A stretch of DNA of 20,221 nt, from positions 1 through 20,221 of the forward strand of contig CAJTUY010000026.1 of assembly GCA_910579415.1 (NCBI GenBank), read 5' to 3'. The notes beneath the pieces were generated by a model. The model was not told where the DNA came from. It ran no database searches and saw only the letters and a program-made list of their open reading frames with translations. The stretch comes from an uncultured Clostridia bacterium (GTDB taxonomy: Bacteria; Bacillota; Clostridia; UBA1381). This document shows positions 1 to 7,432 of the stretch, one piece after another; the first letter of the stretch is position 1, and every line of letters starts with the position of its first letter. Made by a program: the position numbers and the translations under genes.

Positions 1-30
1 GAATAACTTATATAAAAAGGAGATATAAAA

Positions 31-276
31 ATGGAAGAAATCAAGGACAAGCTAAGAGCATTTATACAGAAGAAATTTGAAATTGATGACGACCCAGATT
101 TTACAGACGATGTACATCTGTTTAACGAGGGCTTTGTCGATTCCTTCGGTGCGGTTGAAATAATACATTTCATTGAGCAAACCTATAATATCGAAATAAC
201 TCAGAAGGATATTACTCTTTATCCTATGAATACAATCGACGAAATTGCAGAGGTTGTGGACAGTAAAATATCATAA
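31..276 (+). CDS. dltC: acyl carrier protein, DltC-like
   Basis: An 81-residue acyl carrier protein, close to the usual DltC length of about 78-80. The phosphopantetheine attachment site is seen as G-F-V-D-S-F-G, with Ser38 the expected carrier residue; the acidic helix after it (VEIIHFIEQ) is typical of the family. In dlt systems this cytosolic protein receives D-alanine as a thioester from DltA and presents it to the membrane acyltransferase DltB. The next three genes encode an MBOAT protein, an SGNH protein and a DltX-like microprotein, which supports a dlt-type role over fatty-acid synthesis. AAGGAG at 17-22 is correctly spaced for the ATG at 31. The ligase gene dltA is not in the window; only 30 bases lie upstream. 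The acyl group carried is inferred, not shown. Confidence 0.85.
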   Translation: MEEIKDKLRAFIQKKFEIDDDPDFTDDVHLFNEGFVDSFGAVEIIHFIEQTYNIEITQKDITLYPMNTIDEIAEVVDSKIS

Positions 277-294
277 ATCAAAGGGGCAGAATAA

Positions 295-1443
295 ATGTGG
301 TATCTTGAAACTGACGTACTTCTGAGGCTTTTAATTGCAACAGGCTGTATGCTGATAATTTCAGGGCTTTCACGTCTGATTCTGAAAAAGGATATGGGAC
401 CGAAGGTACTGATTTTAGCCAGTATAGCGGTAATTGCCTATGTATCGCCGCAGCTTGCTATGTTCAGCGTCGGCTATGCGCTTATAACGTTTTTACTCGC
501 GAGGATTTTGAAACTGCTGAAAAAGACGCGCCGGGTCTTTTTTGTGTTATTCAGTCTTATCTGCACAATACCGTTCTTTTACGGAAGAATGAACGACTTT
601 TTTCCGCAGTTACCCGTAATAATAACATTTATAGGCATATCATATCATATGCTTAAAGCCATAGACGTAATGTACTTCGTATATTACGCGGATATGGAAA
701 TTCCTTTTCTGACATATATGAACTATATACTGTTCTTCCCGACTTTCACATCAGGACCGATTTTTCGTTACCGCGACTTTCAGAAGGTGTTCAACAAACC
801 CGTACCTCTGACAACAGACAGATTTATAATGTATGTTAAGCGGTTTATAAAAGGAATGTTCAAAAAAATGGTTGTCCTGTATTTTGTCAGCACATTTTTT
901 ACGTTCCTTCTCGGGCTTGAAAAACACTGGTATATAAGTCTTGCTATAATAATATTCAGTTATCTGTTTCTGTATTTTGACCTATCAGGTTACAGCGATA
1001 TTGCGATTGCCACAGGCTCGGTTATGGGATATACCGTACCTGAAAACTTCCGCAAGCCATGGGCGGCGGCGTCATTTACGCAATTCTGGCGCAACTGGCA
1101 CATAACGCTTTCCGACTGGGTCAGAGAACATATTTTCGTTGTTCTTAACGGCAAGAAGCTCGGCAGACTAGCATCTGCCGGCATGGGATTTCTTGTAATG
1201 TTTGTCATGGAAATGTGGCATGGCTTTACATTGCCGTACATAATAGGCGGTATTTACAACGGTCTTTGTCTGGGACTTGAAAATCTTTTCGGTCTTACGA
1301 CTGTTGACAAGCGTAAAATGAAAAAACCTGTATTTGTTATACGGTGCATTATAGTAAACGGTTTATTTGCGGTAAATACATTGCTTATGACAGTTACTCC
1401 GTCACAGCTTGTTGAAATAATGAGAGGGTTTATAAGACTATGA
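295..1443 (+). CDS. dltB: MBOAT-family membrane O-acyltransferase, DltB-like
   Basis: A 382-residue polytopic membrane protein of the MBOAT family, near the normal DltB length (about 390-415). Both family signatures are visible: FWRNWHITLSDWVREHIF with His269, and EMWHGFTLPYIIGGIYNG with His309, the expected catalytic histidine. DltB takes the acyl group from carrier protein on the cytosolic side and passes it through a membrane tunnel toward the extracellular face. The gene follows the carrier gene by 18 nt with an AAGGGG ribosome site at 281-286, and its stop overlaps the next start (ATGA, 1440-1443), so translation is probably coupled. An alginate- or peptidoglycan-acetylating MBOAT is the main alternative, but those systems do not normally carry a dedicated acyl carrier gene. 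Confidence 0.88.
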   Translation: MWYLETDVLLRLLIATGCMLIISGLSRLILKKDMGPKVLILASIAVIAYVSPQLAMFSVGYALITFLLARILKLLKKTRRVFFVLFSLICTIPFFYGRMNDFFPQLPVIITFIGISYHMLKAIDVMYFVYYADMEIPFLTYMNYILFFPTFTSGPIFRYRDFQKVFNKPVPLTTDRFIMYVKRFIKGMFKKMVVLYFVSTFFTFLLGLEKHWYISLAIIIFSYLFLYFDLSGYSDIAIATGSVMGYTVPENFRKPWAAASFTQFWRNWHITLSDWVREHIFVVLNGKKLGRLASAGMGFLVMFVMEMWHGFTLPYIIGGIYNGLCLGLENLFGLTTVDKRKMKKPVFVIRCIIVNGLFAVNTLLMTVTPSQLVEIMRGFIRL

Positions 1444-2303
1444 AGAAGATTACAGCGATTATTGCGGTTTTGCTTATGCTTGCAGTCGGCGATTTAGCGC
1501 TGACGTATAATAATTTCATAAAAGACAGCGATTATTTTGTTAAGAATGATTTTGAAATTACACAAAACCGCCACCCCGAAAAAATATGGGACAAGGTATT
1601 TTTCGGCAACAGTGTTGTTATTTCCTCATACATAGAGGACCAAAGCAGGTCGGGATACATAAATCTCGGTCTTGATTACGGTGTCGTGACCGACCTTTGG
1701 GATATGCTTTCCAAGCGTCATATAAATATCGGCTCGGAGCTTGTAATAGGTCTTAACTACCTGACGCTTTACGATGAATTTGAAACAAACCCGACATATA
1801 TCTGGCACAAAAGCTTATATGAGCCGTACGCGTATTTTGAACGTGACAGATTTTATCCGATGATTGAAAACGGCTTTAACAAGCTTTTAAATAAAGAAAA
1901 TCCGCTGCCGTTTAAGTATCTGCCGCAGGAAAAGCATGTTTATCATGGTACGCTTTCGGCTCGCGCGCTTGATGAAACAATGGAACGATATGAAGAAGAA
2001 TTTTTCAATCAGCCGATTGATAAATTTAAAAAGAATTTGTCCGCGCTTGAAAAGGTTATAGAATACTGTGAGAAAAATGATATACGCGTAAGGGCGGTAT
2101 GGATGGCGTGGAATCCCAACTACGGCAAACCGCAGATTATGACTGAGGTACGCGCTGCGGCAAATGAAATATTTGAACGTCACAGCGTTGAAGTATATGA
2201 TATGGAGGACATGTTTCCCGCCGAATACTTTTATGATACAGGACATTTTAATTACGATGTAGGTTCTCCGAAATTTACGGAAATAATAGATGAATGGTTA
2301 TAA
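1440..2303 (+). CDS. membrane-anchored SGNH-fold protein, DltD-like
   Basis: A 287-residue protein with an N-terminal hydrophobic anchor (residues about 4-20), then an extracytoplasmic SGNH-type domain. Catalytic blocks are visible: F-F-G-N-S-V with Ser58 as candidate nucleophile, and Y-D-T-G-H-F-N with Asp266 and His269. The layout (anchor, GxS near residue 57, DxxH near the C terminus) is that of DltD, which completes transfer of D-alanine to teichoic acid outside the membrane. It is clearly shorter than classical DltD (about 400 or more residues), so I leave the symbol blank; it may be a compact DltD or an SGNH acyltransferase for another polymer. Its start overlaps the MBOAT stop by ATGA, and a 35-codon gene follows after 11 nt. 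Confidence 0.78.
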   Translation: MKKITAIIAVLLMLAVGDLALTYNNFIKDSDYFVKNDFEITQNRHPEKIWDKVFFGNSVVISSYIEDQSRSGYINLGLDYGVVTDLWDMLSKRHINIGSELVIGLNYLTLYDEFETNPTYIWHKSLYEPYAYFERDRFYPMIENGFNKLLNKENPLPFKYLPQEKHVYHGTLSARALDETMERYEEEFFNQPIDKFKKNLSALEKVIEYCEKNDIRVRAVWMAWNPNYGKPQIMTEVRAAANEIFERHSVEVYDMEDMFPAEYFYDTGHFNYDVGSPKFTEIIDEWL

Positions 2304-2314
2304 CGGAGGTTATT

Positions 2315-2422
2315 ATGAAAGCTCTGAAAAGTATAGGTATATTTTTACTGTATCTTGCAATGTTCATTCTTGTGTGTATCTTTTTTACAGGCAACGGAAC
2401 ATTTATATATGAAGCATTTTAA
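2315..2422 (+). CDS. dltX: DltX-like membrane microprotein (35 aa)
   Basis: A 35-residue ORF with an excellent ribosome site (CGGAGG at 2304-2309) five nt before the ATG and 11 nt after the dltD-like stop. It has one hydrophobic segment (residues about 7-25, IGIFLLYLAMFILVCIFF) and ends GNGTFIYEAF. From memory, DltX proteins are about 50-residue single-pass microproteins whose extracytoplasmic C terminus ends in an FIYxxF motif (for example FIYNEF), whose tyrosine is reported as an acyl acceptor between DltB and DltD. Here that tyrosine would be Tyr32. The position is unusual: dltX is normally first in dltXABCD, whereas here it closes a C-B-D-X order. Motif, topology and operon context agree, so I think the call is good despite the small size. 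Confidence 0.82.
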   Translation: MKALKSIGIFLLYLAMFILVCIFFTGNGTFIYEAF

Positions 2423-2438
2423 CTTATAAGCAGTTAAC

Positions 2439-2557
2439 GGAGGGCAGAATGAGAGAACCCCCGTTTATAAAAACGGGGGTTCAATGCCACACAAATTTAA
2501 TAGAATTCCTATATTCAATTGTAATGTAAGCCGACATACTTACGTTCTCTGCCCTCC
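2439..2557 (-). repeat. repeat A, copy 1 (119 bp, inverted ends, 18-codon ORF)
   Basis: First of two copies of a repeat bounded by GGAGGGCAGA and TCTGCCCTCC, which pair with each other. Read on the - strand it contains, in order: a small hairpin GTAAG/CTTAC, an AT-rich imperfect stem (ACAATTGAATA with TATTAAATTTGT), and a strong hairpin GAACCCCCG/CGGGGGTTC (2455-2482). As RNA this would be a closing stem around three hairpins. It lies between the dltX-like stop and the terminator of small-RNA copy 1, in the same orientation relative to that small RNA as copy 2 at 7433-7549. It may be a structured RNA, a MITE-like mobile repeat or a micropeptide gene. I do not recognise the family. Confidence 0.75.
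2481..2537 (-). CDS. possible 18-residue micropeptide in repeat A copy 1
   Basis: Open frame MSAYITIEYRNSIKFVWH then TGA. Repeat A copy 2 has the same length and stop and encodes MSAYITIEYRKSIKFVVH. The serine is kept although its codon differs (TCT here, AGT there), and other changes are synonymous (AGG/AGA Arg). Against coding: the only Shine-Dalgarno-like sequence (GGAGGG) is 14 nt upstream, which is too far to be convincing, and the variable bases also fall in the loop of a predicted stem. Two copies are too few to decide. No function is proposed. Confidence 0.3.
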   Translation of the reverse strand: MSAYITIEYRNSIKFVWH

Positions 2558-2566
2558 TTTAACAAT

Positions 2567-2593
2567 AAAAAATGCGCGGCCAAAGCCGCGCAT
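2567..2593 (-). terminator. terminator of small-RNA copy 1
   Basis: Perfect 9-bp stem ATGCGCGGC/GCCGCGCAT with a four-base loop, followed on the - strand by a T-run. A-rich bases on the other flank (2594-2600) mean it could also work for + strand transcripts coming from the dlt operon. Confidence 0.85.
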
Positions 2594-2717
2594 AAAAAAA
2601 CACGGCTTCAACTTGTGTTGCATTACAAACTATATTACTCTACCGTAAATATAGCAAATCAAAGCCTATGTTTTTTGCAAACATACACGATAGAGAAACA
2701 TATTAAGTTTGTAATGC
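2567..2717 (-). ncRNA. multicopy pseudoknotted small RNA, copy 1
   Basis: Predicted transcript of about 151 nt from a start near 2717 to the U-run at 2567-2571. The 5' end GCATTACAAACT pairs perfectly with AGTTTGTAATGC at the base of a long hairpin. The apical loop holds AAAAAACATAGGCTTT, which can pair with the downstream tail GAAGCCGTGTTTTTT to form a pseudoknot. The transcript ends in a hairpin ATGCGCGGC/GCCGCGCAT (2572-2593) followed by U's. The same plan recurs in five further copies in this window, with base changes on both sides of each stem. It is divergent from the lipoprotein gene, whose start is only 20 nt from the small-RNA -35 box. I cannot assign it to a known RNA family. Confidence 0.8.
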
Positions 2718-2723
2718 AATATT

Positions 2724-2752
2724 ATTATACCATATTAAACCGTATTTGTAAA
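2724..2752 (-). promoter_or_regulatory. promoter of small-RNA copy 1
   Basis: On the - strand: TTTACA (2747-2752), 17-nt spacer, TATAAT (2724-2729), with TGG giving an extended -10. The transcript is predicted to start at G2717, seven nt downstream. All six copies have this promoter. Confidence 0.82.
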
Positions 2753-2771
2753 GAGATAAAAGGAGAAAATC

Positions 2772-5657
2772 ATGAAAAGACTGATACCGTTATTATTACT
2801 CGTGCTGTGCATTGCAGGCTGCGGAACAATCACGCGTGAGAGCGACCCTCTTACAGCGGCAGTGCTGTCCGGCGGCAACAGCGTTACGGCTAAAAATGCG
2901 TACAATTTACTATGCCAATCCTCCGTTGCAACGCTTAAAACCGACAGACTTGACGCATCTAATTTGGGTATGTTGTCAGACTATGACATTATTTATATTG
3001 ATAAAAGCGCCGCTCAGGTCTGGGATTTTGATACCGCCGCCATAGAAGCTTATGTGGAAAACGGCGGAAATGTATTTCTTGATAATGAACTTTACAATAT
3101 GTTCAGCAAGGAGTTTATCGGCGCGGCGGATTTTGCGGCAGTCGACACCTTCCCTTCGGACATGCTTTATCCTGCCTGTGAAACGGACGGGATAAAAAAA
3201 ATACAATCGCTGATACGCGATTTCTGCGAACTGTATAAAAATTATGCAAACTTCAATCCTCAGCAGGATTACGGTGTAGGGGTTATACCGTCAACAGCGC
3301 AGTGTATTGCCGAAACAGACGGCAAGGGAATTTATACGATAAATCAATACGGTGACGGTTTTGTTTTTTTCACTAGCCCAATTTTACCGAATACTTTTTC
3401 CGTAAACAATCTCTCCCCCGATGATACCGGCGAATACCTTGCCGCAACAACTGTCGGCGCAAATAAGCTTATACGCGATTACTTCGCTGAAGCAGTATCA
3501 CTTAAAAAATACGGTTACGCGGCAGAAACCGTACTCGGCAGCTTTGCGCGTCCTGCCGCTGCATGGGAGCTTCACTATGAGGACATCACAGGTATTGAAC
3601 ACGGCTCGGCTGAAATATTCGAGGAAATGTGCAAACGTTATGGACAGGTTCCGTCGTTTACACTGGCGCGAAGTCCTTATGTCTGGTTCAGGCGCGCCGA
3701 AAGCGTGACATACGCTTTAAACGATAACGGTCAGTTTGCAATGGACCCATACGAAAACGCATATTCGTCAGGCACGCATTTTGTTTCGGGCAAAAAGTGG
3801 CTGTCGCTCGATTATTACGATAACACAATAAGCTATTTTCAGCAAAGTCATGACTATATAAAACGCGCATATCCATGTCCCACCGACTTCAACGGTGACG
3901 GAAATATGGACTTAATCTGCGGCAGCGCGGACGGAAAGCTGTATTACTTTGAAGGCAGCGGTATGCAGAACAATTACGAGTTTGGTGTTGCCACGATGTT
4001 TACCGATGCGGACGGCAATCAGATAGGTATCAGCGCGTATTCATCGCCTGACATTGCCGACCTTGACAATGATGGAATAAATGAGATTATAACAGGTGAT
4101 GAAAACGGCAGTATTCATTGCTTTAAGCCAATCGGCGGCATGGTGCTTCAGGATTTGGGAATTATTCTTGAAACAGGAATGACAGACGCAATGCCTGCTC
4201 TCGGCGACCTGTCGGGCGACGGTATAATCGACATGGCAGTAGGCTCGCGTACAGGTGAAATGCGTATTTATTACGGCGAAGCGGTAAGCTACGGTACGGC
4301 TTTTAACGCCTATGAAACAGTCGAAACAGGTCAGACATGGTGCGCGCCATGTATTGCGGACGTAAACGGCGATGGTATAAACGAGCTTTATTCAGGTACG
4401 TTTGAAGGATATATTGCAGGCTATGAAAACGGTCAGTTTCTCGGTTATCTTGAGGGCAACGAATGTAATCACGAAGGCAACATTCACTTAAAATTCGGAG
4501 CAAACAGCGTACCGCGCTTTTACGATATTGACTGTGACGGCAGTCTTGACTTAATTGCAGGCTCGCTTGAATACGGTCTGGCTGTACCGATTGACAGCAA
4601 GTATTTCCCATACCACGACAAATTGCAGGAACAATTAAACGGCTTTAAAGAACGCGGAATTTATGTAGGAGTACACGCGCTTTCGCATGAACACGCCGAC
4701 CCGGTGCATGACGAGCGTGAACTGGAATACCAGAAGGACGCATTTGAAGCCTATGGACTTGATTTTGTCGGAAGCGGCGCGAATCAGCATACCTGGCGGA
4801 CAAGTAAGGTAGGCTACGACACGCATTATGACAATATGACGGGCTATGACGGCACATACCGCGCGCAGATGGATGCCGGACTTTACTGGAACAGCGGCTC
4901 ACAAACTCCGGACAGTATTGCCGTACCTGAGGTAAGCGCAGAAAATTCAATACTTGTACCGTTTTATCTTAACAACGGACAGTTAATGCTTCAGCCATGC
5001 AACACTCCGAACGGCCACGACGAATATTCAGATATTACAGCGAAATATGAGCTTCCGCTTTTATTCTATAACCACTGCGACTACGTTTACAATGAACCTG
5101 AAAATGAAGAGGTAAAAATCAGGGAAGCCGACTCGCTTGTAAATGATTACGAATATAATTTTGTACAAGAAAATCAGCTTGTAAAAATGGCGGCTGCGGC
5201 GCTGAATACTTATGTAAATGCAAAATGGGAAAATGACGCGCTGTACCTGAGTGCAAAACCTAAATCAACCGATATACCGCTTTATGATAAACGGTATCAA
5301 AATTCTGTCGGAGTGAAAATCATTTTTGCAAACGGCGTTTCGGCAGATGAATTTAATGTTGACGCAAGTGTTTACTACAAAAAGGATAATTGTATATATG
5401 CTTCACTTGACAAAGGCGCGGTAATTTCCAAAAAGGGTGAAAAGAACGATATTCCGATTATCTCAGTCAATTTGCCGGCGGACATTTCTAAGGATAAAGA
5501 CGGAGCGCAGGTTAAATTCCTTGACGGAGGTATGATGACCGTTACGGTAAACGGAAACGCAAAAACCAACTCAGACGGCTGGGAGGTTACTCAGCAGAAC
5601 GGGAAAACAATATTCAGAAAATACGGTAAAAAAGAAACGCTTAAAATTATAAGATAA
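2772..5657 (+). CDS. large lipoprotein with five FG-GAP/VCBS-type repeats and a deacetylase-like region
   Basis: A 961-residue surface lipoprotein. A signal peptide (KRLIPLLLLVL) ends in the lipobox I-A-G-C, placing the lipidated Cys at 17. Residues about 25-250 resemble a glutamine-amidotransferase-like sheet domain (VENGGNVFLDNELYN). Five FG-GAP-like units follow, each with a calcium loop: DFNGDGNMD at 372, DLDNDGINE at 430, DLSGDGIID at 479, DVNGDGINE at 530 and DIDCDGSLD at 585; these suggest a beta-propeller. Next comes GVHALSHEHAD with His639 and His641, reminiscent of a polysaccharide-deacetylase metal site, then a beta-rich C terminus. The arrangement recalls uncharacterised DUF2194-type proteins with a propeller inserted, but I cannot confirm this. 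AGGAG at 2761-2765 sets the start. A polysaccharide-binding or -modifying role is inference from domains and from the neighbouring wall-acylation genes. Confidence 0.78.
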   Translation: MKRLIPLLLLVLCIAGCGTITRESDPLTAAVLSGGNSVTAKNAYNLLCQSSVATLKTDRLDASNLGMLSDYDIIYIDKSAAQVWDFDTAAIEAYVENGGNVFLDNELYNMFSKEFIGAADFAAVDTFPSDMLYPACETDGIKKIQSLIRDFCELYKNYANFNPQQDYGVGVIPSTAQCIAETDGKGIYTINQYGDGFVFFTSPILPNTFSVNNLSPDDTGEYLAATTVGANKLIRDYFAEAVSLKKYGYAAETVLGSFARPAAAWELHYEDITGIEHGSAEIFEEMCKRYGQVPSFTLARSPYVWFRRAESVTYALNDNGQFAMDPYENAYSSGTHFVSGKKWLSLDYYDNTISYFQQSHDYIKRAYPCPTDFNGDGNMDLICGSADGKLYYFEGSGMQNNYEFGVATMFTDADGNQIGISAYSSPDIADLDNDGINEIITGDENGSIHCFKPIGGMVLQDLGIILETGMTDAMPALGDLSGDGIIDMAVGSRTGEMRIYYGEAVSYGTAFNAYETVETGQTWCAPCIADVNGDGINELYSGTFEGYIAGYENGQFLGYLEGNECNHEGNIHLKFGANSVPRFYDIDCDGSLDLIAGSLEYGLAVPIDSKYFPYHDKLQEQLNGFKERGIYVGVHALSHEHADPVHDERELEYQKDAFEAYGLDFVGSGANQHTWRTSKVGYDTHYDNMTGYDGTYRAQMDAGLYWNSGSQTPDSIAVPEVSAENSILVPFYLNNGQLMLQPCNTPNGHDEYSDITAKYELPLLFYNHCDYVYNEPENEEVKIREADSLVNDYEYNFVQENQLVKMAAAALNTYVNAKWENDALYLSAKPKSTDIPLYDKRYQNSVGVKIIFANGVSADEFNVDASVYYKKDNCIYASLDKGAVISKKGEKNDIPIISVNLPADISKDKDGAQVKFLDGGMMTVTVNGNAKTNSDGWEVTQQNGKTIFRKYGKKETLKIIR

Positions 5658-5681
5658 AAAACCCCCTTACGGGGGTTTTTA
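5656..5681. terminator. bidirectional terminator between lipoprotein gene and gpmI
   Basis: Stem of A-run plus CCCCC / GGGGG plus T-run with a TTAC loop, directly after the lipoprotein stop and 5 nt from the convergent gpmI stop. The A and T runs on both sides allow use in both directions. Confidence 0.9.
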
Positions 5682-5685
5682 TTTA

Positions 5686-7203
5686 CTATTTTACAATCAG
5701 ACTTTCACCTGTCATTTGTTCAGGTTTGGGAAGTCCCATTAAATCAAGCATTGTCGGGCAAAGGTCGCAAAGTCTGCCCATTTTAAGCTTAACATTGCCC
5801 GCGCCTATTAAAATCATCGGAACAGGGTTTGTGGTATGCGCTGTAAACGGCGCCTTTGTAACAGGGTCAATCAGACAATCCGCGTTGCCATGATCTGCGG
5901 TAATAATTGCCTGACCGCCTTTAGCCAAAATTGAATTAACAGTTCTGCCTACACATTCGTCAACCGCTTCAACCGCTTTTACCGCTGCATCTATAATTCC
6001 CGTATGACCTACCATATCGCAGTTTGCGTAGTTTAAGATAATAACGTCAAATTTTTCATCATCAATTGCTTCAACAACCGCGTCGGTAACTTCATAAGCG
6101 CTCATTTCAGGCTTTAAGTCAAAGGTTTCAACATCGGGCGATTTAATAAGTATTCTGTCCTCGCCTTCAAACTGCTTTTCCTCGCCGCCGTTAAAGAAAA
6201 ATGTTACGTGCGCGTACTTTTGAGTTTCCGCAATTCTGAGCTGTGTAAGTCCTTTTTTGCTTACATACTCGCCAAATGTCATTTCAAGCGACTCCGGCGG
6301 ATATGCAACGGTTACATTCGGCATTGACTCGTCATACTGCGTCATGCAGACAAAATTTACAGGAAAATATGTTCTTTCAAAACCGTTAAATTCAGGGTCA
6401 ACAAAGGTTCTTGTAATTTGTCTTGCGCGGTCGGGACGGAAATTAAAGAAAATCACACTGTCATTTTCCTTTACCATGCCGTTTTTATCAACAACAGTCG
6501 GAACAACAAATTCATCGGTAACGTCATTTACATATGAATTTTTAACGGCTGTAACAGCGTCTGTTTCCTGTATGCCCTCGCCCTTAACAATCGCATTATA
6601 TGCTTTTTCCACTCTGTCCCATGCGTTGTCACGGTCCATAGCGTAAAATCTGCCCATTATTGTGGCAATGCTTCCCACACCGATTTCTTTAATCTCATTT
6701 TCAAGCGCCTGCATAAAATCCGCGCCCGATGTAGGCGGTACGTCACGTCCGTCAAGGAAGGTGTGTACATACACCTTGTCCAAACCCTTTTTCTTTGCCA
6801 TTCTTAACAAACCGTAAAGATGTTCATTATGGCTATGCACACCGCCGTTTGACAAAAGTCCCATAAGATGAAGCGACTTGCCGCTTGCCTTTGCCTTATC
6901 CATTGTGTCCGACAAAGCCTTTATGTCATTGATTTTACCTTCGTTAATGTCCTTTGTAATCTTAACAAGCATCTGATAAACAACGCGTCCCGCGCCGATG
7001 TTTGTATGACCGACTTCGCTGTTACCCATCTGACCGTCGGGAAGTCCGACGTCAAGACCGCTTGCCGAAAGCTGTGTATTGGGGTATTCGGCAAAGAATT
7101 TATCAAGGTTCGGTGTATTTGCCGCCGCAATTGCGTTGCCTTCGGTTTCCTTGTTAATACCGTAACCGTCCATTATGATTAACGCTATTGGTTTTTTTGC
7201 CAT
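5686..7203 (-). CDS. gpmI: 2,3-bisphosphoglycerate-independent phosphoglycerate mutase
   Basis: A 505-residue protein of normal GpmI length (about 510). It interconverts 3- and 2-phosphoglycerate in glycolysis using two manganese ions and a phosphoserine intermediate. The nucleophile Ser62 is in GQMGNSEVGHTNIG. Other signatures are the N-terminal metal site IIMDGYG, HTFLDGRDVPPTSG, RFYAMDRD and, near the C terminus, TADHGNAD and TAHTTNPVP. The start has AGGAGG at 7211-7216. It is the last glycolytic gene of the pgk-tpiA group, but a 361-bp gap carrying a small-RNA gene and repeat A on the opposite strand separates it from tpiA, so it probably has its own promoter. That promoter would have to overlap the divergent small-RNA promoter at 7234-7262. 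Confidence 0.96.
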   Translation of the reverse strand: MAKKPIALIIMDGYGINKETEGNAIAAANTPNLDKFFAEYPNTQLSASGLDVGLPDGQMGNSEVGHTNIGAGRVVYQMLVKITKDINEGKINDIKALSDTMDKAKASGKSLHLMGLLSNGGVHSHNEHLYGLLRMAKKKGLDKVYVHTFLDGRDVPPTSGADFMQALENEIKEIGVGSIATIMGRFYAMDRDNAWDRVEKAYNAIVKGEGIQETDAVTAVKNSYVNDVTDEFVVPTVVDKNGMVKENDSVIFFNFRPDRARQITRTFVDPEFNGFERTYFPVNFVCMTQYDESMPNVTVAYPPESLEMTFGEYVSKKGLTQLRIAETQKYAHVTFFFNGGEEKQFEGEDRILIKSPDVETFDLKPEMSAYEVTDAVVEAIDDEKFDVIILNYANCDMVGHTGIIDAAVKAVEAVDECVGRTVNSILAKGGQAIITADHGNADCLIDPVTKAPFTAHTTNPVPMILIGAGNVKLKMGRLCDLCPTMLDLMGLPKPEQMTGESLIVK

Positions 7204-7233
7204 TTTTGTTCCTCCTGTTTGGTAATTTATATC

Positions 7234-7262
7234 TTTACAAATACGGTTTAATGTGTTATAAT
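7234..7262 (+). promoter_or_regulatory. promoter of small-RNA copy 2
   Basis: TTTACA (7234-7239), 17-nt spacer, TATAAT (7257-7262), extended -10 TGT just before. Divergent from gpmI, whose start codon is about 30 nt from the -35 box. Confidence 0.85.
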
Positions 7263-7268
7263 ATTTAT

Positions 7269-7423
7269 GCTACACAAATATAAATTATAATGTTTTCTTA
7301 GTATGTATTTTTTTGTCAAAAATACATGCTCAATTTTGCATACTGGAAAGTATTATATGATATTTGTGTAGCAACAAAGTCGAGCTATGTATTTTTATGC
7401 GTAGCTTCGGCTGCGCATTTTTT
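7269..7423 (+). ncRNA. multicopy pseudoknotted small RNA, copy 2
   Basis: Predicted transcript of about 155 nt starting at G7269. The 5' GCTACACAAATAT pairs with ATATTTGTGTAGC, and the stem continues through ATAATGTTTTCTTAGTATG with CATACTGGAAAGTATTAT. The loop element AAAAATACATGCTC can pair with the tail GAGCTATGTATTTTT, leaving one bulged base at the same place as in the other copies. It ends with the hairpin ATGCGTAGC/GCTGCGCAT and a T-run. This copy lies head-to-head with gpmI and is followed by repeat A copy 2, mirroring the arrangement at 2439-2717. Confidence 0.82.
7397..7423 (+). terminator. terminator of small-RNA copy 2
   Basis: Hairpin ATGCGTAGC-TTCG-GCTGCGCAT followed by TTTTT. 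Compared with copy 1 the upper stem differs on both sides, so pairing is kept. Confidence 0.87.
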
Positions 7424-7432
7424 AATATTAAA

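Noticed and set aside
2455..2482. GC hairpin of repeat A as a simple dlt-operon terminator
   Set aside because: No T-run follows it on the + strand (AATGCC follows), and the hairpin is part of a larger repeated element. It may still slow transcription, but I do not annotate it as a terminator.
2567..2752. Small-RNA element read on the + strand as a 5'-UTR riboswitch for the lipoprotein gene
   Set aside because: The consensus promoter and the hairpin-plus-U-run are both oriented on the - strand in this copy and correspondingly in all six, and the array copies have no gene start behind them on the opposite strand.
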